A stretch of 64,000 bases of DNA, from contig NZ_CP116967.1 of assembly GCF_032050975.1 (NCBI RefSeq), forward strand, positions 2,973,001 through 3,037,000, read 5' to 3'. Shown here piece by piece: positions 9,376 to 18,791 of the stretch. A program made the translations under genes and the position numbers. The notes below the pieces were generated by a model, which saw only the letters and a list, made by a program, of their open reading frames with translations, did no database searches and was not told where the DNA came from. The number at the start of each line of letters is the position of its first letter. The stretch's first letter is position 1. Source of the stretch: Candidatus Nitrospira allomarina (GTDB taxonomy: Bacteria; Nitrospirota; Nitrospiria; Nitrospirales; UBA8639).

Positions 9376-10509
9376 CGTACGTTTTCCTTGCAGGCTTCTT
9401 TTGGTGGCCCCACCTCGATGGATTCCAGGCCATCCAATAAGGTGAGAGATTATTTTGAGTTCTTTTTCTTCAGTGTTTTCTTACCCGATCGCTGCCGGGT
9501 ACCTCGACTTTGAATTACTTCCAGGACATCTCTAAAAAAATCTGACAGGTGGCTTCCTCCTTGCGGTACTTCCATAACAAGGGGGAATGCGTCAGGTGAC
9601 CCCCGACAACTCAGCCGTGTTAATCCTTCCACTCGTTAGGATGTCCTGCTCATGGTGTAAGCCCTCGTTCTTCAAGCCTTGTCCTATTTAACCGATGATC
9701 CAACGGAAGATCAAATTCGTAACCGGGCGTGCCGCGATCATCCTGTCTGCCATTTTCCGGAATTGTTCATATTCCATTCCACGAGTTGTTGGCCCACAGC
9801 GTATCGGCCGGTCGAAGTCAGAGGACGCCTGAGTCCAGCTCTAAGGGCCCATGTGGAAACACGTCTCCGGCCGCAATGGAAAAATTAATTTAATCAATTC
9901 AATGGAGAATACAGTGTTTTCTTCATATGTTATTCAATGAGAAAACAATTAAACTCTTGCGGGCGAAAGGTCATTTGATAGGAAAAAATCCCGCGGGGAA
10001 ACCTCCTTAGATTTCATGGGTTGCGCGAAAAAGCACTTTAATAATGGAGCAAAATTGCTCAAGTACAGCCTTTCAAACTTGTGTACTGCAAACTGGATTG
10101 AATGGGACCGGTTACTTGAGACCTGATCGTGCAAAAGAAAAATGCTATGAATAGTGCAGGGAAGGGTCGCTTTTTTTGAATGTTGATTCCGACTTGGGGA
10201 ACATGCCTACAGAGGGAATTGGGCGAGAGAGGGTAGAGAGGTGATAGAAAACCAATTGAAAAAGCAAAATTGAGATGGCAGCAGTGGACGCCTGCCATCC
10301 CCGGCGATTCCGGCAAATTATTGTGAGGCGTGAGAGACCATTGCTATGGCGAGTGAGATTTCGCAAGTAATGTGTCCTAAAAAAATCGGTCTTTCACAAT
10401 GCACGGAAGTTCTCGATTGGCACCCATGACCATGAGTACTATCCCATTGTGCATCGGTGTTTTTGGGATGAAACGGAAAGGAAAAGTGTGAGGCCTTCAC
10501 CTGAAAATA
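9376..10509. other. Long intergenic region upstream of tkt
   Basis: About 1.1 kb with no convincing gene. Short frames on both strands have atypical composition and no ribosome sites or domain signatures. The middle part (9880-10150) is rich in A and T. A short stem GAGCAA-AA-TTGCTC lies at about 10048-10061; its reverse strand resembles one half of the motif repeated at 21.7-28.4 kb. The tkt promoter should lie at the left end of this region. Confidence 0.45.
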
Positions 10510-10561
10510 GGCTAAATCCCATGAGGTAGGGTGCTGGAAGATCCCCTCATGACATTTAGCC
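10510..10561. repeat. Nested inverted repeat downstream of trkH
   Basis: GGCTAAAT at 10510-10517 pairs perfectly with ATTTAGCC at 10554-10561. Inside it, CATGAGG pairs with CCTCATG. The result is a hairpin of about 15 base pairs with a 2-nt bulge on each side and a loop of about 18 nt. It lies 35 nt beyond the stop codon of the minus-strand trkH gene, so a transcript-end or stabilising hairpin is the simplest reading. It lacks a clear T tract on the minus strand. Confidence 0.6.
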
Positions 10562-10595
10562 GGCCAATTGGTCAGGTGTTGGTATGCGTCTCATC

Positions 10596-12011
10596 TTAAC
10601 CTATCGCCACTTTTGCTTGAGGAAAACGATAGAGCATGCGGACGGGTGGAGTGAGGGAGACGAGACCGACCAGGAGAGGTCCGAATCTCCCGAGGAACAT
10701 ACTGGATAAAATAATGATTTTTCCAAAATCCGTTAGTATCGCGGAGAGACTGAGCACGCCTCCGTTTCCAACGGAAAACCCAACCGTTCCCAATGCGGAG
10801 GCCACTTCAAACATGAGAGCCAAAAAAGGCTTATTTTCAATCAAGGCGAGGAAAAAGGTTAACGTGGTGACGGCTCCGATGGCCAGGAACATGATTGCCA
10901 GAGCTTGCAAGACAAGATGGAGAGGCATCCGTCGGTAATGAAACTCCACATCCAGTCGCTTTCGGAATACGGCCCAGACTGATAGACATACAATGCCGAA
11001 CGTGGTGGTCTTAATTCCTCCAGCGGTTCCTCCCGGTGACCCCCCGATGATCATTAGCAAAATTAGCATATACAAGGTGCTGGGTCGGAGGAGGCTCAGG
11101 TCCAGCGTATTGAATCCTGCTGTCCGGGCGGCTCCCGAGTGAAAGACTGCGACCATGGCACCCGCTGCAGGAGTTTGCGAGCGAAGCGTGGCCGGACTAT
11201 GCATTTCCAACAGATAAAATCCAATCGTACCAATCACCCATAAGCTTACGGAAACAAGTAAGGCCAGCCTCGTATGGGTTTGAATTCGATACCGTTCTTT
11301 TCGGTAATAACTCAGCAGGTCGCGGAAGACAATAAACCCGATTCCGCCCAGAACGAAAAGGAGACTAATGGAAACATTCACCAGGACATCGTCACGATAG
11401 GGGATTAGATTTTGAGAAAACGTTGAAAATCCCGCATTGTTAAAGGCGGAAACAGCGTGAAAAATACCATGCCAGCAGGCTTCTAATAAGGGCATTTCCT
11501 GGGAAAACCTGGCGGCCAGGATGGATGCGCCCAAACCTTCAAAGGTAAAGGTGATGATTAAAATGGTTTTGACAAAACGAATCGATCCCGCCAAATCCAA
11601 TGAACTGAGCGCCTCAGCCACCATCATGCGGTTTCGTAGTCCGATGCGTTGTCCCACGGCGATGAGCATGATGGTTGCGAGCATCGCGTACCCTAACCCG
11701 CCCAGTTGGATGAGCGTCAAAATGACGATCTGTCCGAATAAGGTGAAATCTTTTTCCGTGTCCGCCACAATCAGGCCGGTGACCGTTACGGCCGAAGTTG
11801 CCGTAAAGAGGGCGTCGAGAAAACTTAACGATTTACCAGGGGTGGTGGCCCATGGGGTCTTCAGTAGGAATGTTCCGATAGTGATCAAGGCAATGCCGCC
11901 TAGTGTGACGAGCTGACCGGCTGACAGTGGGCCGTGAGGGAACAATCGACGAGTCATGGTGGTCGGATTCCACGAGCCCAGACGAGTAGGAAGTGGTAAT
12001 GAAGGCAACAT
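10596..12011 (-). CDS. TrkH/KtrB-family potassium uptake channel subunit
   Basis: 471 residues, polytopic inner-membrane protein with the four M1-P-M2 repeats of the Trk/Ktr/HKT superfamily. Selectivity-filter-like segments with the conserved glycine are TATSAVTVTGL, HAVSAFNNAGFS, HSGAARTAGFNT and ASALGTVGFSVG. LMIIGGSPGGTAGGIKTTT is the intramembrane gate loop typical of KtrB. Length and the absence of the extra N-terminal helices of E. coli TrkH favour KtrB. Such subunits need a cytoplasmic RCK partner (KtrA/TrkA); none is encoded in this window. ATG 12011 is used, with an alternative ATG at 11957 giving MTRRLFPHG. Potassium uptake fits the osmotic flavour of the following trehalose/GlgE and MscS genes. 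Confidence 0.92.
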   Translation of the reverse strand: MLPSLPLPTRLGSWNPTTMTRRLFPHGPLSAGQLVTLGGIALITIGTFLLKTPWATTPGKSLSFLDALFTATSAVTVTGLIVADTEKDFTLFGQIVILTLIQLGGLGYAMLATIMLIAVGQRIGLRNRMMVAEALSSLDLAGSIRFVKTILIITFTFEGLGASILAARFSQEMPLLEACWHGIFHAVSAFNNAGFSTFSQNLIPYRDDVLVNVSISLLFVLGGIGFIVFRDLLSYYRKERYRIQTHTRLALLVSVSLWVIGTIGFYLLEMHSPATLRSQTPAAGAMVAVFHSGAARTAGFNTLDLSLLRPSTLYMLILLMIIGGSPGGTAGGIKTTTFGIVCLSVWAVFRKRLDVEFHYRRMPLHLVLQALAIMFLAIGAVTTLTFFLALIENKPFLALMFEVASALGTVGFSVGNGGVLSLSAILTDFGKIIILSSMFLGRFGPLLVGLVSLTPPVRMLYRFPQAKVAIG

Positions 12012-12233
12012 GACAGCTAAGGCATGAATTCTCCTACCTTCTCACATGAGCAGGTCCGAGAAATAATCGAAATTCAAAGCCGTTCAGCTGAATCAATCGG
12101 GTGAGAAGTCTCATTCACGAATCTTTTTCTTGGCAGTTTACATTCCGGGGGAAAACAAAGGAAGAAAAGAAATTGTCCGGCACTTGATTGGCAATCTTGT
12201 CTAGGGAGATGTTTTCAGTCAAGATCGCCAGCA
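12012..12233. other. Intergenic, trkH promoter side
   Basis: 222 bp between the receiver gene stop and the trkH start on the minus strand. Nothing specific was recognised beyond a purine-rich stretch. Confidence 0.4.
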
Positions 12234-12716
12234 TCAGGCGGCTTGAGTGGATATTCCTTGTTCAAGGAGTTGGACGAGTTCCCCGTGGTGATAAGGCTTG
12301 GCTAGGATCGCAAAGGCCCCTGCACTCATACCTTGGTGGTGGAGCTGATCTGAACAGCACGCGGTGACCAGTATAAACGGGATTTTTCGATTCATGGGGC
12401 TCTCCCGAAGGGCTTGAAGCAGTTGCATGCCATTCATTTCCGGCATCAGGTAGTCGGAAAGGATAAGACGAATGGATGGGTGCACCTGAATAAGGGACAA
12501 GGCTTCTCTTCCATTTGCCGCTTCCAGGCATATATACCCATTTATTTCAAGTCTACGTTTCAGTAGCCATCGGAGATCAGATTGATCCTCCACCAGGATT
12601 ATGGTTTGGTTCTTGGGCAGGATCTGAGGGGAGACCGATGAGTTTGGTGCCTCAAAATCTCTCCAAGGTGAGATTGTCATGTGCATGACAGCAAAGAAGT
12701 GCAAGGAACATTCCAT
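12234..12716 (-). CDS. Stand-alone response-regulator receiver protein
   Basis: 160 residues: an N-terminal extension of about 37 residues, then one CheY-like receiver domain without an output domain. Receiver landmarks are IILVEDQSDL (acidic pocket), ILSDYLMPEMNGMQLLQ (phospho-acceptor Asp), PFILVTACCS (Thr) and ILAKPYHHGEL (Lys). It could relay phosphate to another protein or act as a phosphate sink. No histidine kinase is adjacent. The start ATG has AGGA six bases upstream. Confidence 0.88.
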   Translation of the reverse strand: MECSLHFFAVMHMTISPWRDFEAPNSSVSPQILPKNQTIILVEDQSDLRWLLKRRLEINGYICLEAANGREALSLIQVHPSIRLILSDYLMPEMNGMQLLQALRESPMNRKIPFILVTACCSDQLHHQGMSAGAFAILAKPYHHGELVQLLEQGISTQAA

Positions 12717-13071
12717 GAATATTCCTCGGAGTCGGCTTCCGAGGTGCTAAGAGGCATTCCTAATTACTGGGTATTGAAAGGTATATTTAGAAATGGCACA
12801 AACGGAACCGAGAAGCGAATGTGACTGGCTTCAAAAGGAAAGAAAGGTTGTCTCAAAAGGAGACAATCTGTCTCTTCTGTTGCTGGGATTTTTCTCCTGA
12901 GATGGCCAAATCGCGAGGGATTGGATTTTTCTGTTTCTCATTATCCTTGCCGATGAGTCGCGGGGATCGATCTGAAGAGCGGCAAATAGGAATTGTGTGC
13001 CTAAACTCGTCGGTAATGTGGGAGAGGAGGTCCTCGTTGAGCATTGCGCCCATGAAGGCTCTGTGGAAGTT
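12717..13071. other. Intergenic region before orphan plus-strand terminator
   Basis: About 355 bp with no credible protein-coding gene. The overlapping plus-strand frame that continues to 13786 runs antisense through glgE and looks spurious. Because a strong plus-strand terminator ends this stretch, a small plus-strand RNA is possible, but no promoter was recognised. Confidence 0.35.
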
Positions 13072-13108
13072 CAGGCCGCTGCCAAGAAATGGCAGGGGCC
13101 TGTTTTTT
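13072..13108 (+). terminator. Rho-independent terminator, plus strand
   Basis: CAGGCCGCTGCCA and TGGCAGGGGCCTG form a 13-position stem with a single G-G mismatch around the loop AGAAA, followed directly by TTTTTT. The T tract is on the plus strand only. The nearby genes, glgE and the receiver gene, are both on the minus strand. On that strand the hairpin lies 36 nt past the glgE stop but lacks a U tail. Confidence 0.8.
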
Positions 13109-13144
13109 CATTGTGGGGTAAGAAAACCTGCGGATCGTTCCCTG

Positions 13145-15133
13145 TTACATGAAATAGTCAAAATCGCTTTCACGACGAGTACGGCGCCGGAGTGCGAAAA
13201 TAGCCGCCGGTTCGTCGTGAGGATCCAATCGAATGGTGTAGTCACCTCCCACGACTTGATGGCGATAATCTTGAATGAGTTCATGCAGTTGATAAGTGTC
13301 CTGTTCACCAATGCCGCATTCATCGATCGGAATTCGCAGGCGAGCCTCATGGATGGTATAGGGATCCATATTGATCGCGAACAGAAGAATGTCAGTCTTG
13401 TCGGCATTCATTTTCCCATAGAAAAGAATGTGGTCGTTGTCGGATTGGTAAAATTGCAGATTGGTGAAGGTGTGCAAGGAAGGGTGATCCCGGCGGATCT
13501 GGTTGATGCGGGTGATATAGTCACGGATGTTTCCGGGACGATCCCAATCCCAATGCCGGATTTCATATTTTTCCGAATCCTGATATTCCTCGGTTCCGGG
13601 AATTGCCTTATTTTCGCACAGTTCATAGCTATTATAGATCCCATAGGTCGGGGAGAGCGTGGCGGCCAGCACGAGCCGGAATTTAAAGGCCGGCCGACCT
13701 CCCTGTTGGAGAATTTCCGGCAGGATGTCCGGCGTATTGGCGAAAAAGTTCGGCCGGAAATACTCCTGCATTTGGGTCCGGGTTAATTCGGTCAGATATT
13801 CGGTCATTTCTCCTTTTGAATTTCGCCACGTAAAATACGTGTAGGACTGGGTATACCCGGCTTTCGCCAAAACCCGCATCATTTTAGGCCGGGTAAAGGC
13901 TTCTGCCAGAAACAGGACATCCGGGTGCTCCAACTGGATTTCCCGAATAAGCCATTCCCAAAAGATCACGGGTTTGGTGTGGGGATTATCCACTCGAAAA
14001 ATTTTGACTCCATGCTCGATCCAAAAGCGGAGGACCCGCTTCATTTCCTGCCAGATGTCCTGCCAGGCTTCGGTATAGAAATCAAATCCATAAATGTCCT
14101 CATATTTTTTAGGAGGGTTCTCGGCGTATTTGATCGTCCCGTCCGGGCGTTGCTTAAACCAGTTAGGATGTTGTGTCACGTAGGGATGATCCGGGGTGGC
14201 ATTGATGGCGAAATCTATGGCGACTTCCATTCCGTGATTTCTGACGGCTTGTTGAAAATGGTCAAAATCGTCCATGGTGCCCAGAGCCGGTTCGACCGCA
14301 TCATGTCCTCCATGTCGACTTCCGATGGCCCAGGGACTGCCCGGATCGCCCGGCTTGGCCTTCAAACTGTTGTTGCGGCCTTTCCGGTTGGTCTCTCCGA
14401 TGGGATGAATAGGGGTGAGATAGAGGACATCGAATCCCATATCCCGGATGGCCGGAAGGCGTTGTTCACAATCTTTAAATGTTCCCCCTTTTCCCGGCAC
14501 GGTTCCTTCTGACCGGGGAAAGATTTCATACCAGGCGCCATACCGGGCACGCTCTCGGTCGACAATCACTTCCAATTCCTTCTCATAGGTGGACCAGGCA
14601 GCCCGTTGTTCGTGTCGGTCGACGAGTGTGGCCACAATCGGATCCAGGGCGATGGCGATCCGGGCTTCCTGGTCGGAAGCGGACTTCCACTTTTCCAACC
14701 AGAGTTTCAGCTCGGACTTATCGGGACCTTTCGCCCTGTTCAGCGCCTCTTTGACTTGCACTTCTCCCTCCAATAATTCACTGGAAAGGTCCGGAAGCAC
14801 CCCATGTTTCTTGGTCAGTTCAATTTTCCAGGTTTCAAAACTCCTGACATAGGCTCCCACGGAATAGAGATATCGGGTATTTTCTGCGAGGGGAAATGAT
14901 CCAGCCCACCGGTCATTATCGACATGATGCATGGGGGTTTCCGACCATTCCTTCTGTCCCAGCAATTTGTACCGAAGGACGGCCCCTATGGTGTCGTGTC
15001 CTTCCTTGAACACGTCGGCTGTGACGTCCAGGTTCTCCCCGACGATCCGTTTGACCGGATAGCGCCCCCCATCCAGTTCAGGCTCGACATGTTCAATGAT
15101 CAGGGTTTGTAACGTTTTGGGAATATTAGACAT
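13145..15133 (-). CDS. glgE: Alpha-1,4-glucan:maltose-1-phosphate maltosyltransferase
   Basis: 662 residues, usual GlgE length. An N-terminal beta domain precedes a GH13 barrel. RARYGAWYEIFPRSEGTVPG and DVLYLTPIHPIGETNRKGRN are GlgE hallmarks. IFRVDNPHTKP (about 378-388) holds the nucleophile Asp, near residue 382, and VLFLAEAFTRP holds the acid/base Glu, near residue 411. The enzyme extends linear alpha-glucan using maltose-1-phosphate, the product of the upstream TreS-maltokinase fusion. A branching enzyme GlgB would complete the pathway but is not in this window. GGAG lies 6 nt before ATG 15133. The gene is last of its minus-strand unit and its start overlaps a small upstream ORF by 8 nt. 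Confidence 0.96.
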   Translation of the reverse strand: MSNIPKTLQTLIIEHVEPELDGGRYPVKRIVGENLDVTADVFKEGHDTIGAVLRYKLLGQKEWSETPMHHVDNDRWAGSFPLAENTRYLYSVGAYVRSFETWKIELTKKHGVLPDLSSELLEGEVQVKEALNRAKGPDKSELKLWLEKWKSASDQEARIAIALDPIVATLVDRHEQRAAWSTYEKELEVIVDRERARYGAWYEIFPRSEGTVPGKGGTFKDCEQRLPAIRDMGFDVLYLTPIHPIGETNRKGRNNSLKAKPGDPGSPWAIGSRHGGHDAVEPALGTMDDFDHFQQAVRNHGMEVAIDFAINATPDHPYVTQHPNWFKQRPDGTIKYAENPPKKYEDIYGFDFYTEAWQDIWQEMKRVLRFWIEHGVKIFRVDNPHTKPVIFWEWLIREIQLEHPDVLFLAEAFTRPKMMRVLAKAGYTQSYTYFTWRNSKGEMTEYLTELTRTQMQEYFRPNFFANTPDILPEILQQGGRPAFKFRLVLAATLSPTYGIYNSYELCENKAIPGTEEYQDSEKYEIRHWDWDRPGNIRDYITRINQIRRDHPSLHTFTNLQFYQSDNDHILFYGKMNADKTDILLFAINMDPYTIHEARLRIPIDECGIGEQDTYQLHELIQDYRHQVVGGDYTIRLDPHDEPAAIFALRRRTRRESDFDYFM

Positions 15134-15275
15134 GAGGCACTCCTTCGTATGTGGCTTCTTGGATATTCCTGTAAATGACGATTGGCAAGTATTCCCCGTC
15201 CAGAATGCCTAATATGACTGGACGATCGCCAGGAGCCAGCCAGAGTCCCGGTTCAAGGCTCGGTTTGAGAAACAT
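15126..15275 (-). CDS. Possible 49-residue coupled ORF between treS-mak and glgE
   Basis: The ATG at 15275 overlaps the TreS-maltokinase stop by one base (TGATG), and the ORF's TAA overlaps the glgE start by 8 nt (ATGTCTAA). It therefore fills exactly the gap between the two genes. The product opens MFLKPSLEPGLWLAPGDRPV and ends EATYEGVPHV. I recognise no family. It has no independent strong ribosome site and would depend on reinitiation. It may be a real small protein, or a coupling device that keeps ribosomes moving into glgE. It may also be chance. Confidence 0.4.
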   Translation of the reverse strand: MFLKPSLEPGLWLAPGDRPVILGILDGEYLPIVIYRNIQEATYEGVPHV

Positions 15276-18200
15276 CAGTCCACTTCTAAAATTTGGAGAA
15301 TGCCATCCAGGGGAATACGCACCCAATGGGGCCGATTATTGAGTTCATAGCCGAGCTCATAGATCGCTTTCTGAAGTAAATATCCATTCAGCAAAATTTG
15401 GATGTCGTCCGATGACGGGGGAAGAATGTCACGGACTTCTTTAATGGATAGGTACGCCTTGAGGTAGCTGACGCTGACCCATATCTGCCAATAGCGGGCC
15501 CAAGGTTCAAGCAAAGAAAAGTCTTCCGGTCGAACGCCCTCGACCAATCCAATAGAGGAGGCATGCGCCGCGTAATGAAAGGATCGCAACATGCCCGCCA
15601 CGTCCCGCAAAGGCGATTCCTTCAGTCGTCTGACATTCAAGGGCCTGGCCGGTTCGCCTTCAAAATCGATGATGATGAAATCTTTTCCGGTATAGAGCAC
15701 CTGGCCGAGATGGTAGTCGCCATGGCACCGGATGCGGGTGCAGGTGAGTTTCCGGTCCCGTATGGTTAACAGACGTTTGCGTAAGCGGCCTTCTCCCTCC
15801 AATACATTTTTTGCAATGGATTGCACAGGATCCTGAAGCCCTTTGACCTGAGTGCGAAGAAGAGGAAAGTTCATGTTGACCGTTCCCAGCATGCTCTGAT
15901 ATAGACCCCGCCGGTAAAAATCGGTAAACGGTTCTGGTTTAAACTCGGGATCTTCGAAATCGGAGGCGAGCGCGGCGTGCAGTTCTCCTGTTCGAAGGCC
16001 CAACAACCGGGCTTCTTCCAGATACGGGCCAATCCATTCACGGGCGCCGGTCGGTATCTCCTCGTCTACCAGAGCCATCAGAGATTTTTGAGGAATTGAT
16101 GAGGTGGTGATGGCTGTGGGATGCGTGAGCGCTTCTTCCAGATATCGACTCAGTTCATCTAACGTGTATTTCCAGGCGTCTCCTTCGTTTTGAATAAATT
16201 TCTGTAAGATACCAAATGTCAGGAGGTCGCCATTGTCCCGTTGATATTCGATGGCTCCAGCCAGGGGGGCAATGTGCGGAAATCCTTTATTGGTTAAAAA
16301 CCGTCCGATTTCAAAGTCAGGATTCACGCCGACTTCAGCCCGGCGGTAGAGTTTTAAAATGAAGTCATGTCCAAACAAGACCGAGGAGTTGCTTTGTTCA
16401 CCCTTTAACAGGTTTGGTTCAAGGGTCGGGACCTCTTTCTGGAGCTGCCGACGAAAGATTTTCGTGGCTTGAGTGGCCAAATCGCCCGCCGGACCATTGA
16501 ACCGGCGGTTTCGGGAAATACTATCCAACAGCATTTTTTGAAACTCCCGATCCCACATAGCATCGATCAGAAGGCCTTCCTGCTCACCGTCTTTCATTTT
16601 GACTCGCACGCGTGCAATGGCTGCCGGAGAGTCCACGAGTGGGGCCATACGATCGGCCGGAAGATACTGCAAGGGTAAGAGGTATATCTCCGGTTCTCCC
16701 TCGGTGTATTCCACGCGGATGAGCGCGAGGACGGCCAAAGGATCTTCCTGCGGGAGAGGGATCGTTTCGGTGATTTCCACAAATTGCATGGTGCGGGCTT
16801 TGCCGCCAAACCACCGTCGGCCTTGTAAGTACTGGGGTAACGCATTTTCGAGTTTGGCTTTTTCCCGTTTCTGGATGAGATTATCCCAATCTTTGGAGAT
16901 CGTGATGGTGGGTAAGCCGTGGTCCGCCTTTCCCTGAGCCTCAAGTTGTTTGGATTCAACGGGGTCCAAGGCAAACCAGTAAAAGGCGTGTCCGCTCAGC
17001 GTGAGCAGATAAGGCAAATCGCCAATGGCTGGGAATTTACTCCGTCCGAACAAGGTCATGGGACGTCGTCCTTTGAATTCAGCGAGATCAAGTTCGACCC
17101 ATTGGGCGTGCCGGGATAAGTTCACGGCCACCAGAATGGTTTCGTCCTGGTACCGCCGGAGGAAGACCAGGACTTTCCGGTTGGACGGATGAAGAAATTC
17201 AATGGAGCCTCGTCCAAAGACCTTATAGCGTTTACGCAAGGAGACGATGCGCTTCATCCACCAGAGGGGCGACTGTGCGTTGTTTTGTTGGAGTTCGACG
17301 TTAACGGCTTCGTAATGATATTCAGGGTCAATGATAATCGGAAGATAGAGCTTCTGCGGATTGCCATAGGAAAATCCGGCATTGCGGTCCGCACTCCATT
17401 GCATGGGAGTCCGGACCCCGTTTCGGTCGCCTAAATAAAAATTATCTCCCATCCCGATCTCTTCCCCGTAATAGATGACCGGTGTACCCGGCATCGAAAA
17501 TAACAAGCTGTACATCAGTTCAATCTTTTTCCGGTCATTGCCCAGGAGCGGAGTTAATCGCCGCCGGATTCCCAGATTGATCCTGGCCTGCTTATCATGG
17601 GCGAAGACGCGGTACATATAATCCCGTTCTTCATCCGTGACCATTTCAAGTGTGAGTTCATCGTGATTACGTAAAAAAAGTCCCCATTGGCAGGATTCCG
17701 GGATCGCGGGAGTCTGATCCAAAATATCGATAATCGGGAACCGATCTTCCATTTGCATCGACATGAACAGGCGGGGCATCAAGGGAAAATGAAAGTTCAT
17801 GTGACATTCATCGCCCTTCCCGAAATATGCCGCGGCGTCTTCCGGCCATTGATTGGCTTCCGCGAGAAAGAAACGGTTTTTGAATTTTTTATCGACGTGC
17901 GTTCTTAATGTTTTGAGAAACGCATGCGTTTCCGGGAGGTTTTCGCAATTGGTCCCTTCCCGCTCGAAGAGATAGGGCACGGCATCCAGTCGCAAGCCAT
18001 CCACACCCAGATCCAGCCAGAAATCCAGGACCTCAAAGATCGCCTTTTGCACCTCAGGGTTGTCGTAATTCAAGTCCGGCTGATGAGAAAAAAAACGATG
18101 CCAGTAATACGCCTTGGCCACGGGGTCCCAGGCCCAATTCGAATGTTCGGTATCTTTAAAAATAATGCGGGTGTCGGAATAGAGATCCGGGGTCTCACTC

Positions 18201-18607
18201 CACACGTACCAATTCCGCCATTTGCTGCCGGGTGGGGCTTTCCGCGCGCGCTGAAACCAGGGATGTTGATCCGAGGTGTGATTCACCACTAATTCAGTAA
18301 TCACGCGTAATCCGCGACGATGGGCTTCCCGGACAAACGCCTGAAAGTCTCGCCTGGTTCCATAATGTGGATGAATGTTGGTGTAGTCGGAAATGTCATA
18401 GCCATCGTCCCGGAGAGGAGATGAACAAAAAGGCAGGAGCCAGATCGCGGTCACACCCAGATCCTGGAGATAATCGAGTTTTTGGGTAAGCCCTTTAAAA
18501 TCCCCGATGCCATCGGCGTTACTGTCGCAAAACGCCCGAACATGGAGTTCATAAATAATGGCGTCCTTGTACCAGAGTGGATCATTCTCGAGTATGTCGA
18601 CAATCAT
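15275..18607 (-). CDS. treS: Trehalose synthase-maltokinase fusion protein
   Basis: 1110 residues. The N-terminal GH13 trehalose synthase domain (about 1-560) carries GVDGLRLDAVPYLFEREGTN with nucleophile Asp208, NRFFLAEANQWPED with Glu250, and FLRNHDELTLEMV with the third acidic residue. The C-terminal domain (about 590-1110) is a maltokinase: GRRWFGGKART, then near residue 960 the kinase motifs CHGDYHLGQVLYTG and IIIDFEGEPARP, ending ELGYELNNRPHWVRIPL. The protein interconverts trehalose and maltose and phosphorylates maltose to maltose-1-phosphate for GlgE, channelling trehalose into alpha-glucan. TreS-Mak fusions are known in several phyla. It heads the unit with glgE. Link to osmotic or storage metabolism is inferred. 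Confidence 0.96.
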   Translation of the reverse strand: MIVDILENDPLWYKDAIIYELHVRAFCDSNADGIGDFKGLTQKLDYLQDLGVTAIWLLPFCSSPLRDDGYDISDYTNIHPHYGTRRDFQAFVREAHRRGLRVITELVVNHTSDQHPWFQRARKAPPGSKWRNWYVWSETPDLYSDTRIIFKDTEHSNWAWDPVAKAYYWHRFFSHQPDLNYDNPEVQKAIFEVLDFWLDLGVDGLRLDAVPYLFEREGTNCENLPETHAFLKTLRTHVDKKFKNRFFLAEANQWPEDAAAYFGKGDECHMNFHFPLMPRLFMSMQMEDRFPIIDILDQTPAIPESCQWGLFLRNHDELTLEMVTDEERDYMYRVFAHDKQARINLGIRRRLTPLLGNDRKKIELMYSLLFSMPGTPVIYYGEEIGMGDNFYLGDRNGVRTPMQWSADRNAGFSYGNPQKLYLPIIIDPEYHYEAVNVELQQNNAQSPLWWMKRIVSLRKRYKVFGRGSIEFLHPSNRKVLVFLRRYQDETILVAVNLSRHAQWVELDLAEFKGRRPMTLFGRSKFPAIGDLPYLLTLSGHAFYWFALDPVESKQLEAQGKADHGLPTITISKDWDNLIQKREKAKLENALPQYLQGRRWFGGKARTMQFVEITETIPLPQEDPLAVLALIRVEYTEGEPEIYLLPLQYLPADRMAPLVDSPAAIARVRVKMKDGEQEGLLIDAMWDREFQKMLLDSISRNRRFNGPAGDLATQATKIFRRQLQKEVPTLEPNLLKGEQSNSSVLFGHDFILKLYRRAEVGVNPDFEIGRFLTNKGFPHIAPLAGAIEYQRDNGDLLTFGILQKFIQNEGDAWKYTLDELSRYLEEALTHPTAITTSSIPQKSLMALVDEEIPTGAREWIGPYLEEARLLGLRTGELHAALASDFEDPEFKPEPFTDFYRRGLYQSMLGTVNMNFPLLRTQVKGLQDPVQSIAKNVLEGEGRLRKRLLTIRDRKLTCTRIRCHGDYHLGQVLYTGKDFIIIDFEGEPARPLNVRRLKESPLRDVAGMLRSFHYAAHASSIGLVEGVRPEDFSLLEPWARYWQIWVSVSYLKAYLSIKEVRDILPPSSDDIQILLNGYLLQKAIYELGYELNNRPHWVRIPLDGILQILEVD

Positions 18608-18791
18608 GGATGTGCCTTTCCTGAATCGGGATATTCAGTTCTTGTCCTCGGCCCTACCCGGTGAGTAGGCCCTCGATGTGTATCGTGGAATCGGCAATGT
18701 TTGGGTTGATGACTGGTCAGCGAGGATGCTGAACGATGAAAATGAGTCACAAGGGTTTACCATAAAAACCGGTGGAAAGGCTAATCCACTG

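Noticed and set aside
10048-10061. Possible sixth copy of the 20-bp motif
   Set aside because: Only the TGAGCAATTTTG half matches, on the reverse strand, and the CAGACA half is missing; more likely a simple stem.
12821-13786. 321-codon plus-strand frame
   Set aside because: Most of it runs antisense through the clearly coding 3' end of glgE, crosses a strong plus-strand terminator at 13072-13108, and shows no family signature.
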